64,000 nucleotides of DNA from Eisenibacter elegans DSM 3317 (GCF_000430505.1 NZ_AUMD01000011.1:434001-498000), one strand, 5' to 3'; counted from the stretch's first letter, positions 27,411 through 36,699 are shown. Numbers and translations are program-made. The notes: a model not told the origin generated them from the letters alone.

Positions 27411-27536
27411 AAGGGTGTTTTTTGGAGTATGAACTAGGGACTATGGGGTATGAAGTAGTTTGTAGTTTAGTCTCTAGATAGGGTTTTTACGTCACTTGTC
27501 TATCATTGATGCAAAGTAGGCGCACGCGGCTTGGGG

Positions 27537-27642
27537 ACATCCGAGCACGAGAGTGCGAAGGATGTGGGCGCTAGCCCTGCCAAGTAACCTTGCGACCTGC
27601 CGGAAGCTCAAGCTACTGGTGATAGCCCGACCCCGAAGGGGG
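27537..27642. repeat. Block of consecutive small hairpins
   Basis: First hairpin: ACATCC..GCAC / GAGA loop / GTGC..GGATGT (27537-27565). It is immediately followed by GGGC-GCTA-GCCC (27566-27577). About 50 bases later CCCC-GAA-GGGG (27631-27641) follows. The order of tetraloop-like hairpins and the high GC suggest a structured RNA or a palindromic intergenic repeat. I do not recognise a known RNA family. Confidence 0.45.
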
Positions 27643-27764
27643 AAGTCTCCAATCATCGTTGTCAGCGAGGGGGTAGCAGGAGGTTTTTGGCACAAAGACT
27701 ACCGCAAATATAACACGGCATTGGGGGCTAAAAGTTTGAAAAGCGTGGCTTTTTGCAATGGGTA

Positions 27765-27796
27765 TTTGCGCGATGGGGGATTATGGCTTACATTTG
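27765..27796 (+). promoter_or_regulatory. Promoter of the NtrY-like kinase
   Basis: TTTG (27765-27768), 20 bases, TACATTTG (27789-27796). It predicts a short leader of about 16 bases before the TTG start codon at 27819. Confidence 0.65.
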
Positions 27797-27818
27797 TTTT
27801 GTGCTCACCTAATCTGTA

Positions 27819-30800
27819 TTGCCTTTGAACGCGTCTCGGACTACAAACGATTTGCAAGCCTATCTACACACCCCTTGGTGGGCGAAGCCTTGGCTTTGGC
27901 TAGTGTTGAGTGGGGTGGTGTTGGCTGCTTGGGCGGCGTGGCAGTGGTATCGGCTGCCCAGCGGCGAGCGGTATCGCCAACAAACCGAACTCCGCACACA
28001 GCAGGCGCTGGAGCAATTGAGTGGGGAGAAGGAGGTGCTGCTGAGCTTGGGGGATACCTTACACTGGGGCAACCTAGCGCAGGCCGCCAAGCACTGGCAG
28101 TATGCGCATTTGGTATATCGGGGGGGGCAGCTGCGCTATTGGACAGACCACGGCCTCATCCCCGACGAGGCCGAGCTGCGTGGTAGGTATCGTTACCGCC
28201 TGATGCAGGTAGGACAGAGCTATTACCTAGTCGACAAGAGTCGCCACTTGGTGGGGCGCGATACGCTGGAGTTGGTAGGACTGGTGCCGCTCTACCGGCA
28301 CTATAAGGTGCAGAATCGATACCTTCGCTCAGAACATAATCCGCAGATTTTTGGTGGGCAGACACCTCAGGTGCTCGACGCTCGGGCAGATAGCTCGGCC
28401 AAAATACATACTGCCGACGGGCAGCCGCTTTTTGCTATTTCGCTGCCAGAAGTATCGGCTACACAGCTCCCTGCGCCGCTTTATCCGGTGCTGGGCTGGG
28501 CGCTGTTGTGGGGGGTATTTTGGGCAGTATGGGGGCTTTGGCACTATGCCCGCCTGTGGGCGCGCAGAGGGCGGTATGTGCAGGGGCTGGCGCTATTGCT
28601 GGGAGGAGGAGCTGCGTTGGCAGTGGCCTTGGTTTGGAGTCGTGTGTGGCCGCTGTGGCTGGGCACATACAGTCCTTTGTTTGCAGGCAAGGGCATTACA
28701 CTGGGCGAAATGGGGCTGTTGGGCGTGTTGTTGCTGCTCAGTAGCACCTATTTGTTTTGGTACTACCCCTATATCACCAAAAAATGGCTTCGACCCATAA
28801 GGCCTAGTACTCGTGCGGGGATATATGCGTTGGTTGCCTTGGTTTGGGTCGCGCTTTTGGCAAAAGGGTATCAACTCTTGCTACACTTGTTGGCTGCTCA
28901 GGACATCATTTCTCTTGACATCACCCAAAGCTTGCGCCTGAGCCCTCTCCGACTTTGGGCTTGGGCAGTATTTATCCTGCTGGCGACGAGCTATTTTATG
29001 CTCACACACCTCAGTATGCGCTGGCTGTTGCGCTGGGGCGGAGGGCTGAAGCCGTGGGTGCTTCCCTCGGCGTGGTTGGGGATTTTGCTGCTCCAAACGG
29101 CGCTGTATTACGGGCAGTGGTCGGTAGGGTTGGCCGCCCTTTGGATTCACGGCTTGTGGGTGGGTTTGGTGTATTATCTGCGGTTTCCCAAATATTTGGC
29201 GCGGTTTCAGTACCTAAGCTCTATGTACCTTTTTACGGGGGCAGTGGCGGCGGCGGCGGCGGCTATGCTGGTGTTTTATGAAGAAGGACAAGGGCAACTG
29301 TTGGCCGAAAAGCGCAAGTTTGCAAGTCAGTTTATTTTGGAGAATGACCTCCCGGCGGAGACCCAGCTGGCGCAGGCCTTGGAGCGTATCGAGCAAGACG
29401 CGCTCTTACAGTCAATCTACCAACACCCGTTTTTGCCCAAGAGCTTGGCCAAACAAAAAATACGGCGCAGTTATTTGGGGAGTTATTTTGACCAATACCA
29501 AGCGCAGGTCTATGTGTTTGACCGTGAGGGGCGCATCTTTGGCACACCCGATGCCGACGCCGAAGACAACTACGAGGCATTCGTAAAGCGCTACAACAAA
29601 ATTTGGTATCAGACTGACGAACACGAGCAGCTGTTTTTTGTCAATGCCTCAGGGGTCAATATGGTGCGGCAGTATGTCGCCTTTGCGACCATCAAACACC
29701 CACAGGGTGGGCAGCCGGTAGGCTATGCCGTAATCGAATTGAAGCAGCAACGCGCTATTTCGAGCAATGTATACCCTGAACTCCTGCTGGATGAACGCTA
29801 TGGCGGCGACTCACCCAACAGCCGTCAGTTTAGTTTTGCGGTGTATGCTGCCGATACCTTGGCCTACAGTATGGGCGATTTTGATTACAAGCAGCACCTC
29901 CCTACCCGCAGGCTGGAGCAGTTTTATGCCCGAGGGTTTATCCAAGCAGGCTATCACCATTTGGTCATTACGGGCGGCAATCGCAAGCGCATCGTGGTAT
30001 CGAGTTTGGCGCCGGGCGTGGGGACTTTCTTCACCAACTTTTCGTGGCTTTTTTTGTGTTTGGTGGCTTTTCCGGTCAATGGCGTGATTGCCTACAATGT
30101 GTGGCGCAGTATGCGTACCTCCCGCCTGAAGTTTGCAACACGGATACAGTTTTACCTCAACTTGGCTTTTTTTCTGCCTCTCATTCTCGTAACGGTCATT
30201 ATTTTGAGTGTGGTGAGCCGTTCGGAGCGGCGCGAATTGCAGCAGTCCTTCATTCGCAATACCGAGAGTGTGTCCCAAAACCTGATGCTACCCCTCGAAA
30301 ACTACCAAACCGGCCTGCTAGGGCGTGAAGGGTTGCTGAGTCAGGTGCGTCAGATAGCCCAATATACACAGGCCGACATCAATATTTTTGACCCTCAGGG
30401 GCGCTTGCTCCTCTCTACCCAACCGGCTATTTATGACCTTGGCGGACCACTTTCGCGCCTGATGCAGCCTCAAGCCTATGCGGCGCTGCAAACACAACGC
30501 TACAAGCACCGCCTCCAAACCGAGCAGGTGGGACAGCTGCGCTTTGCCTCTGTGTATGTGCCGGTATATGCCTATAGCACCCAACAACTGTTGGGTATCT
30601 TGAGCATTCCTTTTTTTGAGTCGCAGTATACGTCTGAGCAAAAGCTGATTGCAGTGTTTTCCAGCATTTTGAGCATTTTTACGGCCATCTTCTTGGTGTT
30701 CGTAACACTGTCGTACTTTGCGTCGCGGGTTTTGACCGTGCCGCTGCGGATGATTACCCAAAAAATTCAGAAGACAAGTTTCAACGACTATGCCGAGCCG

Positions 30801-31577
30801 CTTACTTGGCACGCCGAAGACGAGATAGGCCTGCTGGTCAATGAATACAACGGAATGCTCGTAAAGCTCGAAGCGAGTAAACGCGCCCTAGCCCGCAACG
30901 AAAAGGAGCAGGCTTGGCGTGAGATGGCCAAACAAGTAGCCCACGAAATCAAAAACCCGCTTACCCCCATCAAACTGACCTTGCAGCTCTTGCAGGTCAA
31001 GTTACAGCGCTTTGAAGAAGATGTACAACAGACTTTCGACCGGCCTATCGAAACCCTCATCACACAGGTAGATACCCTCACCGAAATCGCCGACTCGTTT
31101 TCGTCTTTTGCCAAAATGCCCGTTCCGAAGGCCGAGCACTTCGACCTCATCACCGTATTGGAAGAGACCGTTCAGCTCTATCAGTCTAACCCCGACATTG
31201 ACTTCGAGCCCAAGGTCGATACCGAGCCTCGGTTTATCCTTGGCGACCGCCGCCTAATGGGGCGTATTTTTACCAACCTCATCCTGAATGCCATACAGGC
31301 CGTGCCCGAAGGCCGCCGCCCACACATCCGCCTGCGGCTAGTAGTGGTAGACATAGACCTCATCAGGGTAGAGATAGAAGACAATGGCGATGGGGTGCCC
31401 GAAGAAATACAACACAAAATATTTGTGCCCAACTTCACCACCAAGCAAGAAGGTTCTGGCATTGGGCTGGCCGTAGCCAAGCGTGGGATAGAGCACGCCG
31501 GCGGGCGCATCTGGTTTGAAACCCAAGCCGGACAAGGCACTTGCTTTTTTATTGAGCTGCCTACGGTCGATTTTTGA
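27819..31577 (+). CDS. Large NtrY-like sensor histidine kinase
   Basis: 1252 residues, one of the largest genes here. It starts with TTG at 27819, since no ATG occurs in frame before the first membrane segment (about 25-44). A periplasmic region, then a block of about ten hydrophobic helices (about 215-490), a periplasmic sensor-type domain (about 500-740), another helix (about 740-765), a second extracytoplasmic part and a helix near 950 precede HAMP (about 975-1025). The kinase core has the H box QVAHEIKNPLTPI (His1042), N box NLILNAIQAV, G1 DNGDGVPEE and G2 GSGIGLAVAKR. This core resembles nitrogen-sensor NtrY. No response regulator gene is adjacent, so its partner is elsewhere. The closely following UbiA gene may be co-transcribed. 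Confidence 0.88.
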   Translation: MPLNASRTTNDLQAYLHTPWWAKPWLWLVLSGVVLAAWAAWQWYRLPSGERYRQQTELRTQQALEQLSGEKEVLLSLGDTLHWGNLAQAAKHWQYAHLVYRGGQLRYWTDHGLIPDEAELRGRYRYRLMQVGQSYYLVDKSRHLVGRDTLELVGLVPLYRHYKVQNRYLRSEHNPQIFGGQTPQVLDARADSSAKIHTADGQPLFAISLPEVSATQLPAPLYPVLGWALLWGVFWAVWGLWHYARLWARRGRYVQGLALLLGGGAALAVALVWSRVWPLWLGTYSPLFAGKGITLGEMGLLGVLLLLSSTYLFWYYPYITKKWLRPIRPSTRAGIYALVALVWVALLAKGYQLLLHLLAAQDIISLDITQSLRLSPLRLWAWAVFILLATSYFMLTHLSMRWLLRWGGGLKPWVLPSAWLGILLLQTALYYGQWSVGLAALWIHGLWVGLVYYLRFPKYLARFQYLSSMYLFTGAVAAAAAAMLVFYEEGQGQLLAEKRKFASQFILENDLPAETQLAQALERIEQDALLQSIYQHPFLPKSLAKQKIRRSYLGSYFDQYQAQVYVFDREGRIFGTPDADAEDNYEAFVKRYNKIWYQTDEHEQLFFVNASGVNMVRQYVAFATIKHPQGGQPVGYAVIELKQQRAISSNVYPELLLDERYGGDSPNSRQFSFAVYAADTLAYSMGDFDYKQHLPTRRLEQFYARGFIQAGYHHLVITGGNRKRIVVSSLAPGVGTFFTNFSWLFLCLVAFPVNGVIAYNVWRSMRTSRLKFATRIQFYLNLAFFLPLILVTVIILSVVSRSERRELQQSFIRNTESVSQNLMLPLENYQTGLLGREGLLSQVRQIAQYTQADINIFDPQGRLLLSTQPAIYDLGGPLSRLMQPQAYAALQTQRYKHRLQTEQVGQLRFASVYVPVYAYSTQQLLGILSIPFFESQYTSEQKLIAVFSSILSIFTAIFLVFVTLSYFASRVLTVPLRMITQKIQKTSFNDYAEPLTWHAEDEIGLLVNEYNGMLVKLEASKRALARNEKEQAWREMAKQVAHEIKNPLTPIKLTLQLLQVKLQRFEEDVQQTFDRPIETLITQVDTLTEIADSFSSFAKMPVPKAEHFDLITVLEETVQLYQSNPDIDFEPKVDTEPRFILGDRRLMGRIFTNLILNAIQAVPEGRRPHIRLRLVVVDIDLIRVEIEDNGDGVPEEIQHKIFVPNFTTKQEGSGIGLAVAKRGIEHAGGRIWFETQAGQGTCFFIELPTVDF

Positions 31578-31643
31578 AACTCTTAGCCCCCCGCTTAAGT
31601 TGTATTTACAAATGCGCTCTCATTTTTACGCCCATTGAAGGCT

Positions 31644-32531
31644 ATGGTTCCTACTCCTGACCTCACCGCACCGCCAATCAACCCTTCCTTTTTTGGGTTT
31701 TTTAGGTTGATTCGCTCCCTTAACTTGCTCATTATTGCCTTTACGCAATATATGGTCAAGATTTTTGTCATTGATGAGCAGCTCGATATTTTGGGGAATC
31801 TCCAAAATCCTACGCTTTTTTTTCTGAGCCTTTCCACTGTGTGTATTGCGGCGGCAGGCTATGCTATCAACGATTATTATGATGTCAAGATTGACAACAT
31901 CAACAAGCCCGACCGCGTCGTGGTAGGGCGGCTGGTCAAGCGGCGCGTAGTGTTGTTGCTCAATTTCAGCCTCAACGCCGCCGGAGTACTGCTGGGGCTG
32001 TGGATTAACCCCCTGCTGGGCTTCGTCAATTTTTGGGCTATTTTTTTGCTCTGGGCTTACTCCAATCACTTCAAGCGCTTGCCCTTTGTGGGGAATTTTA
32101 CCATTGCCCTGCTGACAGCTTTTTCGGTCTGGATACTGTTGTTGGTGTTCCCCGGTAATACCGTGTTGGTGGGTTTGTATGCTTTTCTGGCTTTTTTGAT
32201 TTCGCTCATCCGGGAGATTATCAAAGATATGGAAGACCGCCACGGCGATGCGCGTTTTGGTTGTCGTACCCTACCCATTATCTGGGGGATACGGCGTACA
32301 AAGGTGCTCATACAATGGATTTTTGCCTTTTTTCTGCTTAGCCTGTCTTGGATATTGGTGGTATACTGGAGTTGGTTCAACAGCTTGTTGGCGCTGATGA
32401 CCCTGCCGCTGTTGTTGCATTTTATGTGGCGTTTTCGCCACGCTGATACCAAACGCGAGTTCGCTTACATCAGCACCCTCTGTAAGTGGATTATGCTGGC
32501 GGGCGTACTGACAATGGTGGGCTTGGTATAG
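31644..32531 (+). CDS. UbiA-family prenyltransferase (geranylgeranylglyceryl-phosphate synthase-like label)
   Basis: 295 residues from the ATG at 31644 (a TTG three codons earlier is less likely). A polytopic membrane enzyme with INDYYDVKIDNINKPDR (about 75-91), the first Asp-rich site, and IREIIKDMEDRHGDARFG (about 190-207), the second. It binds a prenyl diphosphate and transfers the chain to an acceptor. Bacteroidota relatives are commonly annotated as geranylgeranylglycerol-phosphate geranylgeranyltransferase, an archaeal lipid enzyme; the true acceptor in bacteria is not settled. It begins 66 bases after the kinase stop on the same strand. Confidence 0.82.
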   Translation: MVPTPDLTAPPINPSFFGFFRLIRSLNLLIIAFTQYMVKIFVIDEQLDILGNLQNPTLFFLSLSTVCIAAAGYAINDYYDVKIDNINKPDRVVVGRLVKRRVVLLLNFSLNAAGVLLGLWINPLLGFVNFWAIFLLWAYSNHFKRLPFVGNFTIALLTAFSVWILLLVFPGNTVLVGLYAFLAFLISLIREIIKDMEDRHGDARFGCRTLPIIWGIRRTKVLIQWIFAFFLLSLSWILVVYWSWFNSLLALMTLPLLLHFMWRFRHADTKREFAYISTLCKWIMLAGVLTMVGLV

Positions 32532-32535
32532 TTGA

Positions 32536-32694
32536 GGGGGTATTCAATAAACAACTTACCCATTGCTACAGAGGGCAAAGGGATGGTGTATGTATTCCAC
32601 ATCCTGAAGGGATGCAACGGTTATAGCACATTAGGGTCTTGAGCGTTCGCCGCCTACGAGGTTGATGAATGGGTGACTTTTTTTGAATGCCCCC
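32536..32694. repeat. 159-bp element with imperfect terminal inverted repeats
   Basis: The left end (32536-32564) starts GGGGGTATTCAATAAACAAC and runs to ACCCATT; the right end, read as reverse complement, is GGGGGCATTCAAAAAAAGTC then ACCCATT. The interior carries a smaller palindrome CATCC-TGAAG-GGATG. No coding capacity. Fits a MITE or a large intergenic palindromic repeat. Similar end sequences occur in the gap at 185-611. Confidence 0.6.
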
Positions 32695-32840
32695 TAATCT
32701 CAAGTAGGCATCCTTAGAGCAAGCAACTGGCAGGAAAAAAATTTAATAGTTCGGAAACCTTGGAGTGTACTCCAAGCTGTTTATTAGTTAAATCCTGTTT
32801 TTTACTCCAAAAGTGGAAATTAGGCTAACCTATTTTTGAT

Positions 32841-32886
32841 GATAACCTCCGGGCAGTCTTCGCTGGGCTGCCCGCTAAAGGTTATC
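32841..32886. repeat. Two-part hairpin in the intergenic region
   Basis: GATAACCT (32841-32848) pairs with AGGTTATC (32879-32886), and inside it CGGGCAG pairs with CTGCCCG. There is no T-run on either side. It may be a further palindromic repeat. Confidence 0.5.
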
Positions 32887-33274
32887 GATACCAAAAATGT
32901 AAAGCCCCTAACCGCACTTGCACAACATCCCTAAAAGCCTTATCTTTAGAGAAGAATAACATTTCTGAGTATCGAGAGGGCTTATATGAAAGAGGGAGTA
33001 TTGAATTTATACAAAATGGAAGTAAAAAAATTGTCATATTAGTATGATAATAGTGTTTTGTGTAACATCAGAATAGATTAATAAAATTAAATAAAAATCG
33101 ATAGCTGAAATAGTCATTAAAAAAAACAGGCAAGCAAAAATCGATTTATTTAACACATTACTCGCATCAAGTTAAAAAATATTGATTTCTTTAACACGTT
33201 CTTGCTCCTAAAAGAGGCCTAGCCGACAGAAATGTATTTTTATCAATTAAACATCCAAATAATGTGTTTTTAGT

Positions 33275-34096
33275 ATGATTGCTCATCGGTTTAAGGAGGC
33301 TACCTATTTACAATTCACACAATTAAGTGCTTATAGTGCACAGTTGTCTCATTTTGTGAGTACTCGTTTGGGGGGCTTCAGCGACGGGCCATACAATGGC
33401 CTCAATCTAGGCCGAGGCACTGCCGACGACCGGCGGCTAGTAGAACAAAATTATCAACTTTTGGGCGGGCTTTTGGGCTGGGATAACCGCCCTTGGTGTG
33501 TGCCCGGGCAAATACACAGCAAGACAGTTACCCTTGTTACACCTGACAATGCGGCGAGCTTTTGCAACCCCGACCGCAGTACCGTTCCCAAGGCCGATGC
33601 GCTCATCACCAATAGCACAGGTATTGCCCTAACCGTCCTCTCCGCAGATTGTACGACCATCCTGTTGTATGACCCTGTTCGGCAGGCCATCGGAGCTATC
33701 CACGCCGGCTGGCGCGGGACAGTACAACACATCGCTGCCGAAACGGTACGGGCTATGCAACATCATTTCGATACCAACCCTGCTGACCTCAGGGTAGGGA
33801 TAGCTCCTTGTATCGGAATGCCTGTTTATGAAGTGGGCGATGAGGTGGTAACGGCCGTACACGAAGCTTTTGGCACACTCGACCAGCTTGTTACCTATCA
33901 CCCCGCCAGCGGCAAGCCACATTTTAACCTCAAATCAGCCAACCGACAAAGTTTGATACAGGCAGGTGTGCGCCCCAATCATATCGAAATAGCGCCTTAC
34001 TGTAGTTATGACGATGACGACTGGTTTTATTCCCATCGTCGTGATAAGGGCATCACCGGACGCTTTGGCAGTGGCCTGATGCTCTTGCCCCAATAG
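33275..34096 (+). CDS. pgeF: Peptidoglycan editing factor (YfiH/laccase-domain family)
   Basis: 273 residues, formerly called multicopper polyphenol oxidase or laccase domain protein. In E. coli, PgeF removes misincorporated serine from peptidoglycan precursors; relatives also show purine nucleoside phosphorylase activity. Zinc site and core motifs are visible: GGFSDGPYNGLNLG, VPGQIHSKTV, LSADCTTILLYD, IHAGWRGTVQHIA and a late YCSY..DDDWFYSHRRD. It is preceded by the long AT-rich gap and followed after 53 bases by the SDR gene. Confidence 0.9.
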   Translation: MIAHRFKEATYLQFTQLSAYSAQLSHFVSTRLGGFSDGPYNGLNLGRGTADDRRLVEQNYQLLGGLLGWDNRPWCVPGQIHSKTVTLVTPDNAASFCNPDRSTVPKADALITNSTGIALTVLSADCTTILLYDPVRQAIGAIHAGWRGTVQHIAAETVRAMQHHFDTNPADLRVGIAPCIGMPVYEVGDEVVTAVHEAFGTLDQLVTYHPASGKPHFNLKSANRQSLIQAGVRPNHIEIAPYCSYDDDDWFYSHRRDKGITGRFGSGLMLLPQ

Positions 34097-34149
34097 TACC
34101 TGATTTTTGAATAATACATATATACTCTAACTTCCTAACCGAATAATCT

Positions 34150-34914
34150 ATGCAAACAAACGTAATGGACTTGAGTGGCAAAGTAGCCATCGTAACTGGA
34201 GCCAGCAAAGGGATTGGCGAGTCTTGTGCCCAATTACTTGCTGCGCACGGCGCTAAGGTAGTGGTCAGTAGCCGCAAACAAGAGGCCGTTGACGAGGTAG
34301 CGCAAAGCATCCTCAAAGCCGGAGGCGAAGCCACAGCCATCGCCGCGCATATGGGCAACCTAGAGCACATCCAAGCCCTAGCCACACAAACCAAAGAAAA
34401 ATACGGGCGTATCGACATCATCGTCAATAATGCTGCTACCAACCCTGTCTTTGGGCCAACGGAACAATGCAGCCCCGATGCCTTCGACAAAATTATGGAC
34501 GTAAACGTAAAAGCCTGCTTTGAGCTAGCCAAGGCCTCGCTGCCTACCATGAAAGCCCAAAAAAGCGGCTCTATCATCAATATGAGCAGTATTGGGGGTA
34601 TCCGTCCTGAGCCGGGGTTAGGCATCTACAGCGTCAGCAAGGCAGCCTTGATTATGCTCACCAAGGTAATGGCCAAAGAATGGGGGATGTATGGCATCCG
34701 TGCCAACGTTATCTGCCCTGGCCTGATACAAACCAAGTTTAGCGAAGCGCTCTGGAAAAACGAGAAAATCACCCAACATTTTATGAATCAGTTGCCCATT
34801 GCACGCCTTGGCCAACCCGACGACATCGGCAAGCTGACCCTCTTCCTTGCCTCTGATGCTTCGGCCTACTCTACTGGCTCTGTCTTTACTTCTGACGGGG
34901 GCTTTTTGATTTAA
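34150..34914 (+). CDS. SDR family oxidoreductase
   Basis: 254-residue classical short-chain dehydrogenase/reductase, probably NADP-linked (SSRKQ after the second strand). Cofactor loop GASKGIGE (about 17-24), NNAATN (about 95), catalytic Ser in NMSSIGG (about 144) and YSVSK (Tyr about 159, Lys about 163). The sequence resembles the DHRS4/glucose 1-dehydrogenase-like group. It is 46 bases upstream of an acyl-CoA dehydrogenase on the same strand, suggesting a shared transcript and a role in fatty acyl or alcohol oxidation, which is inference. Confidence 0.88.
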   Translation: MQTNVMDLSGKVAIVTGASKGIGESCAQLLAAHGAKVVVSSRKQEAVDEVAQSILKAGGEATAIAAHMGNLEHIQALATQTKEKYGRIDIIVNNAATNPVFGPTEQCSPDAFDKIMDVNVKACFELAKASLPTMKAQKSGSIINMSSIGGIRPEPGLGIYSVSKAALIMLTKVMAKEWGMYGIRANVICPGLIQTKFSEALWKNEKITQHFMNQLPIARLGQPDDIGKLTLFLASDASAYSTGSVFTSDGGFLI

Positions 34915-34960
34915 AACACAACAATCATATCTCATCACACTAAAAAAACAGCCTACTATT

Positions 34961-36157
34961 ATGACAGACTTATTTTTGACCGACCGCCTACGCGACATTC
35001 TTCCAAAAATCAAAACTTTTGTCGAAGAAGAACTTATCCCGCTAGAGCCTGAGTTTCTGAACGGCTCCTTCCACACCTTGGCCAAAAAGCTCGAAGCCAA
35101 ACGCGAAGACATCAAAAAACTAGGCCTTTGGGGGCTACACCTTCCCGAAGACATGGGCGGCATGGGGCTGACCCTCTGCGAGTTTGGGCAAGTAAGTGAA
35201 GTACTGGCACGTACTCCTTTTGGGCACTATACCTTCAATGCCCAAGCCCCTGATATTGGCAACTTTGAGCTGATGCACGAGTTTGGTACACCTGCCCAGA
35301 AAGAGCAGTTTATGAAACCATTGTCCGAGGGTAAAATCCGCAGCTGTTTTTCGATGACAGAGCCTGAGTTTGCCGGCTCCAATCCTGTTTGGATGGGCAC
35401 TACGGCTGTCAAAGAGGGCGACACTTATGTCATCAACGGGCACAAATGGTTTACCTCCTCTGCCGATGGGGCTTCGTTTGCCATCGTGATGGCCGTTACC
35501 AATCCCGAAGCACCCGCCCACCAACGCGCCAGTATGATTATTGTGCCCACTGATACGCCGGGTTTCGAGCTGGTGCGCAATATCTCTGTCATGGGAGATG
35601 CGGGCGAAGGCCACGCTAGCCACGCCGAAGTGCGTTATACCAACTGTCGTGTGCCAGCCACCAACTTGTTGGGACCGGAGGGGGCAGGCTTTGTATTAGC
35701 CCAAAAACGCCTCGGCCCCGGACGCATACACCACTGTATGCGCTGGATAGGCATAGCCGAAAGAGCGCTGGAGCTGATGTGTCGCCGTGCGGTATCGCGT
35801 GAGCTGAATCCCGGCGAAACTCTGGCCGACAAACAAATCGTACAACACTGGATAGCCGAAGCCCGCGCCGAAATTAATGCTGCCCGCCTGATGGTACTCG
35901 ATACTGCCCGTCAGATAGATGCCAAGGGTTCTTCGGCAGTGCGTGATGAAATCTCAGCCATCAAGTTTTTTGTAGCCAATATGATGCTCAAGGTCGTAGA
36001 CAATGCCATCCAAGTACACGGAGCCTTGGGCGTTACCGAAGACACGCCGCTGTCGTTCTGGTATCGCCACGAGCGCCCCGCCCGCATCTACGATGGTGCC
36101 GATGAAGTACACAAGTCTTCTTTGGCCAAACGCATCCTGAAGCAATACCGCTCATAA
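34961..36157 (+). CDS. Acyl-CoA dehydrogenase family protein
   Basis: 398 residues. FAD flavoenzyme that introduces the alpha-beta double bond in acyl-CoA. The FAD/substrate signature CFSMTEPEFAGSNPVWMG (about 127-144) and VINGHKWFTSSAD are present, as are the C-terminal QVHGALGVTEDTPLSFWYRH and YDGADEVHKSSLAKRIL. The N-terminal helical domain is complete. The exact chain-length preference cannot be told. It resembles the ACAD10/11-like group more than the second paralogue at 48538-49719. A strong terminator follows. Confidence 0.88.
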   Translation: MTDLFLTDRLRDILPKIKTFVEEELIPLEPEFLNGSFHTLAKKLEAKREDIKKLGLWGLHLPEDMGGMGLTLCEFGQVSEVLARTPFGHYTFNAQAPDIGNFELMHEFGTPAQKEQFMKPLSEGKIRSCFSMTEPEFAGSNPVWMGTTAVKEGDTYVINGHKWFTSSADGASFAIVMAVTNPEAPAHQRASMIIVPTDTPGFELVRNISVMGDAGEGHASHAEVRYTNCRVPATNLLGPEGAGFVLAQKRLGPGRIHHCMRWIGIAERALELMCRRAVSRELNPGETLADKQIVQHWIAEARAEINAARLMVLDTARQIDAKGSSAVRDEISAIKFFVANMMLKVVDNAIQVHGALGVTEDTPLSFWYRHERPARIYDGADEVHKSSLAKRILKQYRS

Positions 36158-36173
36158 AACCACCACAAACCCT

Positions 36174-36212
36174 AAAACATCCGGTAGTGTTGACAAAACT
36201 ACCGGATGTTTT
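36174..36212. terminator. Terminator after the SDR/acyl-CoA dehydrogenase operon
   Basis: A perfect 15-bp stem, AAAACATCCGGTAGT with ACTACCGGATGTTTT, and a 9-base loop. It starts 17 bases past the stop and can work on both strands. Confidence 0.9.
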
Positions 36213-36294
36213 GGCTTTAATGAAAGAATTATATGGCTAGCTTTGGAATTAATGACTGATTTTGAGTATTTTGGCAAAATAAAACTGTAGTAAG

Positions 36295-36699
36295 ATGAAT
36301 TGGTACAGATGGGCTCTTGCTTGGGGGTTTAGTGTAGGGACGGGGGTATTGATGGCTCAGAATACAACACCAACCATACTCTATGACCAATACCAAAACC
36401 CTGTGGCCATATTACAGCCCACTCAAAGCCTGACAGACCTCAAAGGGCTACAAACACTGGCCTACTTGGTACACTACCCTGAGGGGGTAGACAGCCTCTA
36501 TCACCCCGACGGTCACAGCATAGGCTACTGGCAGGAGGGAATGTGGTGGTTGCGCCCAGGCAAACCAATCGCTGCCAAGGCCAATGCGGCCAACCTCTGG
36601 CTCACCCAACAACACCCTAATAAAGCTATAAAATCGGAGCTTTTGCAACTAGAGCTGCTCGGATGGGTCGATTGGAAGAGTTTTCTAACTTCTTATTAA
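36295..36699 (+). CDS. Small exported protein, unknown function
   Basis: 134 residues with a signal peptide (MNWYRWALAWGFSVGTG, cleavage near LMAQ at about 22). The mature part is rich in Gln, Leu and Trp and contains ILYDQYQNPVAILQ and GHSIGYWQEGMWWLRP, but I recognise no family. Start and signal look good and codon use fits the neighbours, so it is likely a real gene. It precedes the DUF1800/DUF1501 pair by 81 bases on the same strand and may be transcribed with them. Confidence 0.7.
   Translation: MNWYRWALAWGFSVGTGVLMAQNTTPTILYDQYQNPVAILQPTQSLTDLKGLQTLAYLVHYPEGVDSLYHPDGHSIGYWQEGMWWLRPGKPIAAKANAANLWLTQQHPNKAIKSELLQLELLGWVDWKSFLTSY

Larger units (their letters stand above)
27411..27818. other. 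Intergenic region with GC-rich structured block
   Basis: A 408-base divergent gap. Bases about 27520-27690 are richer in GC than other gaps and packed with small hairpins (separate entry). The promoter of the kinase gene is at the right end. No gene-like frame is accepted. Confidence 0.5.
32532..33274. other. Largest intergenic region: repeat element, hairpin and AT-rich leader
   Basis: A 743-base gap. In order: the 159-bp inverted-repeat element (32536-32694), a strong hairpin (32841-32886), then about 350 bases of very AT-rich sequence. Two related direct repeats lie in it, ATCGATTTATTTAACACATT (33141-33160) and ATTGATTTCTTTAACACGTT (33182-33201). No credible reading frame is present. Confidence 0.55.

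Noticed and set aside
27492-27695. Minus-strand frame in the hairpin block
   Set aside because: Cys/Ala/Pro-rich translation produced by palindromic GC-rich sequence; no start context and no family.
30940-31577. Possible separate kinase gene at the end of the NtrY-like frame
   Set aside because: The frame is continuous with HAMP and the membrane part, with no internal start context.
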